A DNA stretch of 14,427 nucleotides from Ilumatobacteraceae bacterium (GCA_019090765.1 JAHRVJ010000382.1:1-14427); one strand, 5' to 3'; numbered from the stretch's first letter, positions 1 through 6,424 are shown. Made by a program: numbers and translations. Notes: generated by a model from the letters alone, not told the origin.

Positions 1-531
1 CTGCCAGCCAAGAAGGTGGCGATGGCACTGCATAGCCTGATCACGTCGCAGTTCCCGCGTGACTACCTCGGATTGATCGGGTTCTCCGAAGTTGCACGCG
101 TGATCACTCCCGAGCAGCTTCCGGCGGTGTCGTGGGACTTCGCATACGGGACCAACATGCACCATGCCCTCACGCTGGCGCGCCAAATGCTGTCGCGCGA
201 GTCGGGAAGCAAGCAGATCATCATGATCACCGATGGCGAACCAACGGCGCACATCACCCCTGACGGTCAGCCTTTCTTCAGTTACCCGCCCGCCCAAGCA
301 ACGGTCGAGGCCACCCTGCGTGAGGTGTTGCGATGCACGAAGGAGCAGATTCGGATCAATACGTTCGGGATGGGGGCCGACGGGGCGTTGCGCGCCTTCA
401 TCGAGCAGATGACTGAGATCAATCAGGGGAGGGCGTTCTTTACGACTCCGGAGAACCTGGGTGACTACGTGCTGGTCGACTTCATGGAGGGTAAACGAAC
501 GCTCGCGAGGAATGCGCGACGCGCGAGTTGA
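1..531 (+). CDS. VWA-domain protein, C-terminal part (5' end outside window)
   Basis: The reading frame is open from the first base and ends at TGA 529-531, so this is the last 176 codons of a longer gene. The translated part has the second half of a von Willebrand factor A fold: the hydrophobic strand GLIGFSEVARV, the GTN tripeptide carrying the second MIDAS metal-ligand threonine, and the strand IIMITDGEPT carrying the third MIDAS aspartate. The first MIDAS motif, DxSxS, would lie just upstream of the window. Such proteins (magnesium-chelatase ChlD-like or CoxE-like VWA proteins) usually bind Mg2+ and work with a MoxR/ChlI-type AAA+ ATPase in assembly or remodelling, but that partner is not visible here. 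The C-terminus is short and basic (KRTLARNARRAS). No membrane segment is seen in the part present. Fold assignment is firm; cellular role is unknown. Confidence 0.85.
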   Translation: MPAKKVAMALHSLITSQFPRDYLGLIGFSEVARVITPEQLPAVSWDFAYGTNMHHALTLARQMLSRESGSKQIIMITDGEPTAHITPDGQPFFSYPPAQATVEATLREVLRCTKEQIRINTFGMGADGALRAFIEQMTEINQGRAFFTTPENLGDYVLVDFMEGKRTLARNARRAS

Positions 532-551
532 TTCGCGCGCTCAGCGCGAAT
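531..551 (+). terminator. Hairpin at end of VWA gene, possible terminator
   Basis: A perfect 8-bp inverted repeat, ATTCGCGC (531-538) and GCGCGAAT (544-551), has a 5-nt loop and overlaps the last base of the VWA stop codon. It is followed by TATCTATATC and a C-run instead of a U-tract, so it is not a canonical intrinsic terminator. It could be a weak or U-less terminator, or a 3' mRNA stabiliser. The hairpin is seen directly; its role is inferred from position. Confidence 0.5.
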
Positions 552-602
552 ATCTATATCCCCCCTTGCGAAACCTGCCTGTGCTATGCCAGAATGACAG
601 CA

Positions 603-614
603 CTGTAGTTACAG
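603..614. promoter_or_regulatory. Inverted repeat in the upstream region of the first whiB
   Basis: CTGTA-GT-TACAG is a perfect 5-bp inverted repeat with a 2-nt centre, 83 nt before the whiB start. Its size suits a dimeric helix-turn-helix regulator. It does not match the actinobacterial SOS box (GAAC-N4-GTTC). A possible promoter lies just before it, TTGCGA (566-571) and CAGAAT (590-595) with an 18-nt spacer, which would place the repeat in the early transcribed region. The rest of the 165-base gap shows only the downstream whiB ribosome binding site. Confidence 0.3.
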
Positions 615-696
615 CGTCGTTGTAGTACCCGTTGGGGGACGATGGCCAACCGCTTTCAATTCTAGATTTCAGGGCCTGCCAGGAGGTCCCTTACCT

Positions 697-996
697 ATGC
701 AATTCATCACCACATCGAGTATCACCGTTAGTGCCATCCCGGTCGAACCCGACCCAGAATGGCACGACCAGGCCAACTGCCTCGGGGTTGACCCCGATTT
801 GTTCTTCCCCGAGCGCGGAGCTTCCACCCGCGAAGCCAAGGAAGTTTGCCGCGGCTGCGAGGTACGCCACGACTGTCTTGAATTCGCTCTGCAGAACGGC
901 GAAAAGTTCGGCATTTGGGGCGGGCTTTCCGAACGCGAGCGCCGCCGCATCCGCCGTCAGCGGGCGCAAGTCGCCCGCAGCACAATCGGCGCCTGA
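697..996 (+). CDS. whiB: WhiB-family [4Fe-4S] transcription factor (WhiB2/WhmD-like)
   Basis: This 99-residue protein has the WhiB cluster-binding pattern C28-x22-C51-x2-C54-x5-C60, followed by the GIWGG turn (72-76) and an arginine-rich tail (SERERRRIRRQR) that contacts DNA. WhiB proteins carry an O2- and NO-sensitive [4Fe-4S] cluster and usually act bound to region 4 of the primary sigma factor. The blocks FFPE, STREAKEVC, CLEFAL and FGIWGGLSERERRR most resemble the WhiB2/WhmD subgroup, linked in mycobacteria and streptomycetes to septation; that subgroup call is from memory of the family. The start is firm: AGGAGG (681-686) lies 10 nt before ATG 697. The gene has its own upstream region and is followed 18 nt later by tatA. 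Confidence 0.95.
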   Translation: MQFITTSSITVSAIPVEPDPEWHDQANCLGVDPDLFFPERGASTREAKEVCRGCEVRHDCLEFALQNGEKFGIWGGLSERERRRIRRQRAQVARSTIGA

Positions 997-998
997 GT

Positions 999-1008
999 GC
1001 GGTAGCGT
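999..1008 (+). promoter_or_regulatory. Putative leaderless -10 element for tatA
   Basis: GCGGTAGCGT contains a TANNNT-type -10 (TAGCGT, 1003-1008) ending 6 nt before the tatA ATG, and no Shine-Dalgarno sequence is present. Nearly the same string, GCGGTAGAGT, precedes the gene at 1811 at a matching distance. This is the geometry of actinobacterial leaderless promoters, where transcription begins at the A of ATG. Confidence 0.45.
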
Positions 1009-1014
1009 TACAGC

Positions 1015-1227
1015 ATGTCATTCGGAGGCCCAGAGATGATCATCGTCCTGGTCTTGGTATTGGTGCTTTTTGGCGGCTCTCAGCTACCGAAGCTCGCTAA
1101 GAACCTGGGCAGGGCACAAAAGGAATTCAAAGACGGGATCGGCGAGGCCACAGAGTCCGCCGGATCTGAGTCTTCAGACAGCGTCGCAGTTGACGCTGCC
1201 AATAAGAAGTCCGACGAGTCGAACTAG
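1015..1227 (+). CDS. tatA: Twin-arginine translocase pore subunit TatA/TatE
   Basis: This 70-residue protein has the standard TatA layout. A short N-terminus carries an acidic residue (E7), then a single very hydrophobic membrane helix (MIIVLVLVLVLFGG, 8-21), the FGGSQLPKLAKNLG hinge and start of the amphipathic helix, and a polar acidic tail. TatA oligomerises in the cytoplasmic membrane to let folded proteins with RR signal peptides pass, with TatC as receptor; no tatC or tatB lies in the window. Start at ATG 1015 because hinge and helix spacing fit the family. No ribosome binding site is visible, and a -10-like element just upstream suggests leaderless expression. The stop TAG (1225-1227) overlaps the stop of the convergent whiB gene. 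A TatB role is unlikely given the short tail. Confidence 0.93.
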   Translation: MSFGGPEMIIVLVLVLVLFGGSQLPKLAKNLGRAQKEFKDGIGEATESAGSESSDSVAVDAANKKSDESN

Positions 1228-1595
1228 CTAAGGGCTACTTCGACTTCGGCGTCAGCCGCGACCTCGTCGCGTCGGCGCTTGAGAATGCGTCGGCGCTCGC
1301 GTTCGCTGCAGCCGCCCCACACACCGTGGTCGATACGCTCTTCAAGCGCAAACTCTAAGCACGTCCCGATTACCGGGCAGTCTTTGCAGATCTTGCGCGC
1401 CCGGTCGACGCCCGCGCCATCACTGGGGAAGAAGGTGGTCGGTGGATGAAGGCGGCAGTTGCCGTCGGCCATCCATAGCGTTAGAGAATCTGGATCGTGC
1501 GGTGCTGTGCCGAGCCCATCGGGGCGTTCGCTGAGGGGGGACACCGAGTTTGAGTTGCCTGTCGCGCTCATTGTTCGCAGTGCTCGCTTGATCAT
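1224..1595 (-). CDS. whiB: WhiB-family [4Fe-4S] transcription factor (second copy)
   Basis: This 123-residue protein has the cluster ligands C47-x22-C70-x2-C73-x5-C79 and the GVWGG turn (91-95), followed by SERERRRILKRRR and a short acidic tail. The poorly conserved first 40 residues form an unusually long N-terminal extension. CPVIGTCLEFALEERIDHGVWGG recalls the WhiB4/WblA branch rather than the WhiB2 branch of the upstream gene, so the two are distinct paralogs, not a recent duplication; the subgroup call is tentative. Start ATG 1595 is preferred because a purine-rich GGAAGGG (1613-1607) sits 11 nt upstream; M9 (1571) is the alternative. The protein probably responds to redox state or nitric oxide and binds a sigma factor. 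The gene is convergent with tatA, sharing the CTAG at 1224-1227. Confidence 0.93.
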   Translation of the reverse strand: MIKRALRTMSATGNSNSVSPLSERPDGLGTAPHDPDSLTLWMADGNCRLHPPTTFFPSDGAGVDRARKICKDCPVIGTCLEFALEERIDHGVWGGCSERERRRILKRRRDEVAADAEVEVALS

Positions 1596-1715
1596 GTCTT
1601 GGTAGTCCCTTCCATTTGCTGTTGTTGTATTGACGTCTGGCAGAGGCGTTTGGTTCCCGGTTTCTCGACTGTTCTTTGTTGTCGTCGCCAGATGCCAGAA
1701 TCACGGCGATTATGT

Positions 1716-1743
1716 CGCTGTTGACGGCGAACTGTAACACATC
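1716..1743 (-). promoter_or_regulatory. Candidate promoter region of the second whiB
   Basis: Reading the minus strand, GTTACA is followed after 18 nt by CATAAT, a plausible -35/-10 pair about 120 nt upstream of the whiB start. Similarity to consensus is modest and no experiment supports it. The remainder of the gap 1596-1810 shows no gene-like coding signal. Confidence 0.3.
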
Positions 1744-1793
1744 CGTAATATGAATGCCAGCATTTGTTGACCTAGGGCTCAGAACAGTCCACG

Positions 1794-1803
1794 GCGGTAG
1801 AGT
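1794..1803 (+). promoter_or_regulatory. Putative leaderless -10 element for the ppk-linked gene
   Basis: GCGGTAGAGT carries TAGAGT (1798-1803), a TANNNT -10 that ends 7 nt before ATG 1811. No ribosome binding site precedes that ATG. The 10-base string differs by one base from the one before tatA, which supports both as real promoter elements and supports ATG 1811 over the earlier in-frame ATG at 1754. Confidence 0.45.
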
Positions 1804-1810
1804 CGATGTC

Positions 1811-2083
1811 ATGACCGATGTTGTCGAGGCCCAAGAACCGCGAGCTCATGCTCGCATCGTTTACCACGGTCCAGTTGCGCCTCATTGGGAGGTCTATGGC
1901 GACTGGGGAGATCGCCAGGTGCTCGACGAGTTCCGTGCTCGAGTTCTTGCTCGGTTGGTGCTGTTGCCGCGCGACGATCCGCAGTTTCGCCGAAATCGCG
2001 AGCGTATTGTCCGTGATGCCGAGCGTGAGTTGATCACGATTGAGTGGGATCTGGGGTATCCCGAAGAACCATCCTCAGACTGA
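1811..2083 (+). CDS. Conserved-looking hypothetical protein upstream of ppk
   Basis: This 90-residue soluble protein has no signal peptide or membrane helix and I cannot assign it to a family. It is rich in charged residues and aromatics: an N-terminal part with HWEVYGDWGDRQVL, then a predicted helix EFRARVLARLVLLP, a basic stretch (DDPQFRRNRERIVRDAERE) and an acidic end (WDLGYPEEPSSD). GC-rich third positions and composition look like a genuine gene. An in-frame ATG at 1754 would add 19 residues, but these would overlay the upstream promoter region and the leaderless element favours 1811. The stop lies 18 nt before the preferred ppk start, so the two are almost certainly cotranscribed, suggesting a role tied to polyphosphate or a regulator of Ppk; this is inference from position only. 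Confidence 0.75.
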   Translation: MTDVVEAQEPRAHARIVYHGPVAPHWEVYGDWGDRQVLDEFRARVLARLVLLPRDDPQFRRNRERIVRDAERELITIEWDLGYPEEPSSD

Positions 2084-2101
2084 CCAACCTTGGGGGATGA
2101 A

Positions 2102-4186
2102 ATGCTCGATGACCGGTTTCTGAATCGTGAACTCAGTTGGCTGGAGTTCAACAACCGTGTCCTTCAGCTAGCTCTTGAGCCTGGCGTACCGCTGCTTGAA
2201 CGAGCGAAGTTCTGCGCGATTGCATCCACCAATCTCGACGAGTTCTTCCAGGTTCGTGTAGCGGCGCTAAAAGATCAGATTGAGGCGGGAATTGATCGTC
2301 CGACGCCCGACGGGCGAACGCCGGGTCAGCAACTGGCTGCCATTGGCGAATTGGTCCCCAAGTTCGTCGAGGATCTCGACTGCGCGTTCACCGAGCGTTT
2401 GGTCCCCGAGCTTCGGGACGCCAATCTTTCCATCATCGGCTGGGATGACGTCAGCGACGATGAGAAGGCCGAGCTTGACCAGTGGTTCGACGATCGCGTA
2501 TTCCCCGTATTGACTCCACTCGCCGTCGATCCGGGACACCCGTTTCCCTACATCTCTGACCTCGCCTTGTCGCTGGCCGTCAACGTTGCCGACCCCGAAA
2601 CTGGCGATCGTCGATTCGCCCGTCTCAAGGTTCCCCAACTATTCCCTCGGCTCGTCGAGGTTGGACCGGGCCGCTATTTGCCTGTCGAGCAGCTCATTGC
2701 CGCCAAACTCGACCGCCTATTCGTTGGCATGATCGTTGAGGAATGGGCCCCCTTTCGCGTCAGCCGAAACGCTGACCTGACCCTGGAGGAAGAAGAGGCC
2801 GACGACCTCCTCGAAGCCGTCGAAATGGAGCTCCGGCGCCGACGTTTCAATCGCGCGGTCAGGCTTGAGGTTTCTCACGACATTGGCCCGGAGATGCTTG
2901 AGCTGCTCGTGCGTGAACTCGACCTCACCATGGACGACGTCTCCTTCCACCGTTCGCCGCTGGATTTGAGCTTCCTCTGGCAACTACTCGACCTCGATCG
3001 GCCCGATCTGAAAGACGAGCCGTGGGCACCGGTCACATCGGGTCGAATCCTCGCGGCGGAGGAATCCGATCGCCCGATCTTTGAGGTCATTCGGCACCGG
3101 GCGATGATGGTGCACCACCCCTACGAGAGCTTCGCGAACAGTGTCGAGGCGTTCATCTCCCAGGCGGCCGACGATCCCAAGGTGCAGTCAATCAAGATGA
3201 CGCTGTATCGCGCTGGCGGTGACAGTCCAGTCGTCCACAGCCTGATGCGCGCCGCCGAACGCGGAGTCCAGGTCGCGGTGCTAGTTGAGCTGAAGGCGCG
3301 TTTCGACGAGGCCAACAACGTCCAATGGGCCAAGCAGCTTGAACGCGCGGGCGTGCATGTTGTCTACGGCATGGTTGGTTTGAAAACGCACAGCAAGGTC
3401 GTCTTGATTGTCCGTGATGACGGCGATCAACTCCGTCGTTACTGCCACATCGGAACGGGCAACTACAACGCCAAGACCGCGCGCATCTACGAAGACCTTG
3501 GCGTTCTCACCTGCGATCTGGCGATCGGTGCCGATGTTGCCCAACTGTTCAATCACCTCACGGGGTACAGCCGTACCGACAACTACCGCAACTTGCTGGT
3601 GGCCCCGCGAGATCTTCGTCGACAGCTGGTCGACCTGATCGAACACGAGGCATCGTTCGGTCCCGAAGGTCACATTGTGCTGAAATGCAATGCAATTACT
3701 GACGCCGACATCGTCGAAGCTTTGTATGCAGCGAGCGCCACAGGCACCCGGATCGATCTACTAGTTCGTGGAATCTGTTGCCTCCGCGCTGGTGTCACAG
3801 GGCTGTCTGAGACGATTCGGGTTCGGAGCATTCTCGGCCGTTATCTCGAACACAGCAGGATCTATCGTTTCAGCCACGGCAACGTCGTCCATGGGCAGCG
3901 CCTTGACGACGCGGCGACCGATGGCGTCTACCTCATTGGCTCGGCAGATCTGATGCCGCGCAATCTCAACCGGCGTGTTGAGGTTGTTGTACCGGTTGAA
4001 CACCCCCGACATACCGCGGCACTCGACCAAACGCTGGCGTTCTCCTTGGCTGACGGTGTTGTGGCGTGGGAGTTGCAGCCGGATGATTCCTGGGCTCGAA
4101 TCGGCCCGACCAACTCCTTCCAGCCTCACCCGCAGGAGCGGATGTATCGCTGGATGGTTGAGCAACAACTCGCCGGACGCCAATAG
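2102..4186 (+). CDS. ppk: Polyphosphate kinase 1
   Basis: Ppk1 reversibly polymerises the gamma-phosphate of ATP into long-chain polyphosphate. The 694-residue product matches the usual length (about 690). Visible family blocks in order: RFLNRELSWLEFNNRVL at the N-terminus; YESFANSVEAFISQAA and IKMTLYRA in the middle; the two catalytic histidines H430 (GLKTHSK) and H449 (YCHIGTGNYN), spaced 19 residues apart as in the E. coli enzyme (H435/H454); and GSADLMPRNLNRRVE near residue 613. H430 aligns with the histidine that is autophosphorylated. Start ATG 2102 is chosen because a GGGGGA run (2092-2097) precedes it; the TTG at 2090 would add only four residues and lacks a binding site. It follows a small unknown gene and precedes the pst operon on the same strand, tying phosphate uptake to storage. 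Nothing appears degenerate. Confidence 0.97.
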   Translation: MLDDRFLNRELSWLEFNNRVLQLALEPGVPLLERAKFCAIASTNLDEFFQVRVAALKDQIEAGIDRPTPDGRTPGQQLAAIGELVPKFVEDLDCAFTERLVPELRDANLSIIGWDDVSDDEKAELDQWFDDRVFPVLTPLAVDPGHPFPYISDLALSLAVNVADPETGDRRFARLKVPQLFPRLVEVGPGRYLPVEQLIAAKLDRLFVGMIVEEWAPFRVSRNADLTLEEEEADDLLEAVEMELRRRRFNRAVRLEVSHDIGPEMLELLVRELDLTMDDVSFHRSPLDLSFLWQLLDLDRPDLKDEPWAPVTSGRILAAEESDRPIFEVIRHRAMMVHHPYESFANSVEAFISQAADDPKVQSIKMTLYRAGGDSPVVHSLMRAAERGVQVAVLVELKARFDEANNVQWAKQLERAGVHVVYGMVGLKTHSKVVLIVRDDGDQLRRYCHIGTGNYNAKTARIYEDLGVLTCDLAIGADVAQLFNHLTGYSRTDNYRNLLVAPRDLRRQLVDLIEHEASFGPEGHIVLKCNAITDADIVEALYAASATGTRIDLLVRGICCLRAGVTGLSETIRVRSILGRYLEHSRIYRFSHGNVVHGQRLDDAATDGVYLIGSADLMPRNLNRRVEVVVPVEHPRHTAALDQTLAFSLADGVVAWELQPDDSWARIGPTNSFQPHPQERMYRWMVEQQLAGRQ

Positions 4187-4243
4187 CCTTCGGCGCCGAA
4201 TCGGCTGCTCCTGAGACGACCGAATCCGAGTTGGCCGACAGGT

Positions 4244-4291
4244 TGAACACTGTTCATCGGTCGTTCATCTCAACCCGAATTCGTGTTTACC
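4244..4291 (+). promoter_or_regulatory. PHO-box-like direct repeat upstream of pstS
   Basis: Two identical heptamers GTTCATC (4252-4258 and 4263-4269) lie exactly 11 bp apart. This is the repeat period and core of actinobacterial PHO boxes bound by PhoP/RegX3-type regulators. A weaker unit GTTTACC (4285-4291) falls in the same register two periods on. The first unit also forms a perfect 13-bp palindrome TGAACA-C-TGTTCA (4244-4256), so GTTCA half-sites occur on both strands. A TANNNT -10 candidate, TAGGTT (4301-4306), lies 9 nt further downstream. The cognate regulator is probably the one encoded at 10134-10832 at the end of this operon. Confidence 0.7.
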
Positions 4292-4312
4292 TGGGTCCTT
4301 TAGGTTTCCATT

Positions 4313-4337
4313 CAGAAGCCGAACAGTTCGGCTTCTG
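4313..4337 (+). promoter_or_regulatory. Perfect 11-bp stem-loop in the pstS leader
   Basis: CAGAAGCCGAA (4313-4323) and TTCGGCTTCTG (4327-4337) are perfect reverse complements separated by the triloop CAG. No T-tract follows, so this is not a canonical terminator for ppk. It lies between the PHO box and the pstS start. If transcription begins just after the TAGGTT at 4301-4306, the stem would be at the very 5' end of the pst mRNA, where stem-loops commonly protect transcripts from decay. It could instead be a DNA operator (25-bp palindrome) or a U-less terminator. Confidence 0.6.
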
Positions 4338-4383
4338 TCCATCGACATGGATAAGTAGACACCTATTGAATGGAGTTGGAAGC

Positions 4384-5493
4384 GTGAATCTTCCCAAGCG
4401 CCACATCATTGTCGGCGCGATTGCCTTAACCCTGATCGCTGCTGCGTGTAGCAGCGACGACGATACGGGCTCAACCGACACAACAGCCGCTGAAGGTGAT
4501 GCGGCAGAGTCTGACAACACCGATACGGCCACGGGATCCAACGTCTCGGGCAGCCTCTTCGTGAGCGGATCGTCGACTGTTGAACCAATCTCGATTGCGG
4601 TTGGTAATGCCTTTGCTGATGCCAACCCCGATGTGGCGATCACGGTTCAGGGTCCCGGGACCGGCGACGGCTTCGCACAGTTCTGTGCAGGTGAGACGGA
4701 CATCTCAGATGCGTCACGACCGATCAAGCCCGCCGAAGTTGAGACGTGTGCGGAGAACGGTATCGACTTCGTCGAACTCAAGGTTGCCGTTGACGGCCTC
4801 TCGGTAATCACCTCGGCCGAAAACGATTCCGTTGAGTGCCTATCGTTCGTCGACCTCTACGCGCTGCTCGGCCCCGACGCCTTGGGTGTTAACAACTGGT
4901 CCGACGCCACCGAGGTCGCCGCCGCAGTTGCCGACACGGTCACCGACCTGGGGGCAGTGCATACGCCGTACCCCGACGCTGATCTCGCCGTCACAGCTCC
5001 CGGTGAAGAGTCCGGGACATTCGACAGCTTCGTTGAGATCGTCATTGAGGAAGTTGGTGACGAGCTGGGTGTCGAAGATGCCAATGTCCGTCCTGACTAC
5101 ACGGCGAGCCCGAACGACAACGTGATCATCGAGGGTGTGTCGGCCAACCCGACGTCGCTCGGATGGGTCGGCTACGCCTTCGTCGAAGAGAATCTCGATG
5201 TCGTCAAGCCGCTACAGATCGACGGTGGTGAGGGATGCGTCGCTCCGACGCCCGAAACCATCGCTACCGGTGAGTTTCCGATCGCTCGCGACCTCTACAT
5301 CTACGTGAGCATGCCAGCGCTCGACGCCAACGAGGCCTTGGCTCCATTTGTCGACTATTACCTCGGTACCGGCATCGGTGAACTCGTCGGCCCGGGAGAC
5401 GGACAGGTTCCTTATGTGCCGCTGAGCACCGAGGACATGGCCGAGGTGGTAGCGGTCTGGGAAGCTCGCGAAACCGGCACCCGCGAGGGCTGA
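4384..5493 (+). CDS. pstS: Phosphate ABC transporter substrate-binding lipoprotein PstS
   Basis: PstS captures inorganic phosphate outside the membrane and delivers it to PstCA. The 369-residue protein starts with a lipoprotein signal (NLPKRH, a hydrophobic stretch, lipobox IAAAC with lipidated C22), then an acidic Ser/Thr/Asp-rich linker to about residue 50 that tethers the domain to the membrane. Phosphate-binding blocks are visible: SGSSTVEP (61-68), DISDASR (106-112) and SGTFDSF (210-216). The start is GTG 4384, with GGAG at 4372-4375 eight nt upstream, because this puts the signal peptide at the N-terminus; the frame is open back to 4231, but that extension would bury the signal peptide and overlie the control region. 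It is first in the pst operon, 4 nt before pstC, behind a PHO-box-like repeat, so phosphate starvation should induce it. Confidence 0.96.
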   Translation: MNLPKRHIIVGAIALTLIAAACSSDDDTGSTDTTAAEGDAAESDNTDTATGSNVSGSLFVSGSSTVEPISIAVGNAFADANPDVAITVQGPGTGDGFAQFCAGETDISDASRPIKPAEVETCAENGIDFVELKVAVDGLSVITSAENDSVECLSFVDLYALLGPDALGVNNWSDATEVAAAVADTVTDLGAVHTPYPDADLAVTAPGEESGTFDSFVEIVIEEVGDELGVEDANVRPDYTASPNDNVIIEGVSANPTSLGWVGYAFVEENLDVVKPLQIDGGEGCVAPTPETIATGEFPIARDLYIYVSMPALDANEALAPFVDYYLGTGIGELVGPGDGQVPYVPLSTEDMAEVVAVWEARETGTREG

Positions 5494-5497
5494 ACTA

Positions 5498-6424
5498 GTG
5501 CACCCGATGATCAGGACCAGCCGTCGGCGACGCCGAAGTGATGGCGCGGCACGCCGCGTCTTTCAGCTTGCGGCGTTGTTTACCTTCGTCATTACCGTTC
5601 TGATCATCGGGACCCTCGCCGTTGACGCGTGGGGGTTCCTGTCCAAGCTGGCCGACACGCCTGACGGCCTCGGCTCCTTGACCGCGATTGGGTGGTTCCC
5701 GAGACGGGGGCTCTACGACATCGGGACCCTGGTTGTCGGAACGCTCATCGTGACTGGCATTGCAATGCTTGTTGCCGTGCCGCTCGGCCTCGGGGCAGCG
5801 ATATTCCTCTCTGAGTATGCGCGGCCGCGGCTGCGGCGATACGTGAAGCCGCTACTTGAGATTCTCGCTGGCATCCCGAGCGTGGTGTTGGGCTACTTCG
5901 CTATCGCGGTCATCAATCCCGACATCGTTGTCAATCTGTTCTCGAACGCGAGTAAGGCGTTCACGCTCATGGCTGCCGGAATTGGTGTCGGCATTCTTAC
6001 GATTCCGATCATTGCCTCGGTCGCCGAAGATGCCCTGCGCGCAGTCCCGCACGCACTACGCGAGGCCTCGTCCGGGCTCGGAGCCAAGCGCTCTCAGACA
6101 ACATTCCGGGTGATCATCCCCGGTGCCATTTCCGGAATCGTGGCGGCCCTCATTCTGGGAATGTCGCGGGCTATCGGTGAGACGATGGTGGTCGCGATTG
6201 CAGCTGGTGCCGTTGGCGGTGGACTCTTCCAACTGACACCGCTACAGCCGGGTCAAACCATGACCGGAGCGATGGCCGCGCTGGGATTCGGTAGTGACCA
6301 GGTAGCCGGCGACAACCTGGCGTTTGAAAGCCTCTACTTCGTGGGGTTGCTCCTCTTCGTCATGACGTTCCTCTTGAACTATTTGAGTGATCGGCTCGTC
6401 ACGCGATTCCGGGAGGTCTACTGA
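5498..6424 (+). CDS. pstC: Phosphate ABC transporter permease PstC
   Basis: PstC pairs with PstA to form the transmembrane phosphate channel. The 308-residue protein has a short arginine-rich cytoplasmic N-terminus (RRRRR) followed by about six hydrophobic helices: near residues 21-43, 77-105, 120-142, 156-176, 210-240 and 277-298. A periplasmic segment follows the first helix, as in the family. The EAA-type loop that docks on the ATPase is clear: EDALRAVPHALREASSGLGA, then VIIPGAISGI and SRAIGETMVVAIAAG, which is diagnostic of PstC. Start GTG 5498 has GAGGG (5485-5489) eight nt upstream; ATG 5507 is an alternative that removes three residues. It begins 4 nt after pstS, and its stop overlaps the pstA start by one base (TGATG), indicating translational coupling. 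Confidence 0.96.
   Translation: MHPMIRTSRRRRRSDGAARRVFQLAALFTFVITVLIIGTLAVDAWGFLSKLADTPDGLGSLTAIGWFPRRGLYDIGTLVVGTLIVTGIAMLVAVPLGLGAAIFLSEYARPRLRRYVKPLLEILAGIPSVVLGYFAIAVINPDIVVNLFSNASKAFTLMAAGIGVGILTIPIIASVAEDALRAVPHALREASSGLGAKRSQTTFRVIIPGAISGIVAALILGMSRAIGETMVVAIAAGAVGGGLFQLTPLQPGQTMTGAMAALGFGSDQVAGDNLAFESLYFVGLLLFVMTFLLNYLSDRLVTRFREVY

Noticed and set aside
632..1039. 135-residue plus-strand frame over the first whiB
   Set aside because: It overlaps almost the whole WhiB gene in another frame and has shadow-type low-complexity composition.
1754..1810. 19-residue N-terminal extension of the ppk-linked protein
   Set aside because: The ATG at 1754 has no ribosome binding site and the extension overlaps the promoter region; the leaderless element points to ATG 1811.
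1420..1812. 130-residue minus-strand frame over the second whiB and its upstream region
   Set aside because: It is out of frame with the clear WhiB domain, has no recognisable motif and crosses the whiB control region.
4189..4200. Palindrome TTCGGCGCCGAA just after ppk as a terminator
   Set aside because: It is self-complementary to its centre, leaving no usable loop, and no T-tract follows.
4245..4255. SOS/LexA-box-like GAAC-N3-GTTC
   Set aside because: Actinobacterial LexA boxes need a 4-nt spacer; this has 3, and the element is better explained as part of the PHO box.
4231..4383. 51-codon N-terminal extension of pstS
   Set aside because: It would place the lipoprotein signal peptide in the protein interior and would translate through the PHO box and hairpin; GTG 4384 has a ribosome binding site and starts the signal peptide.
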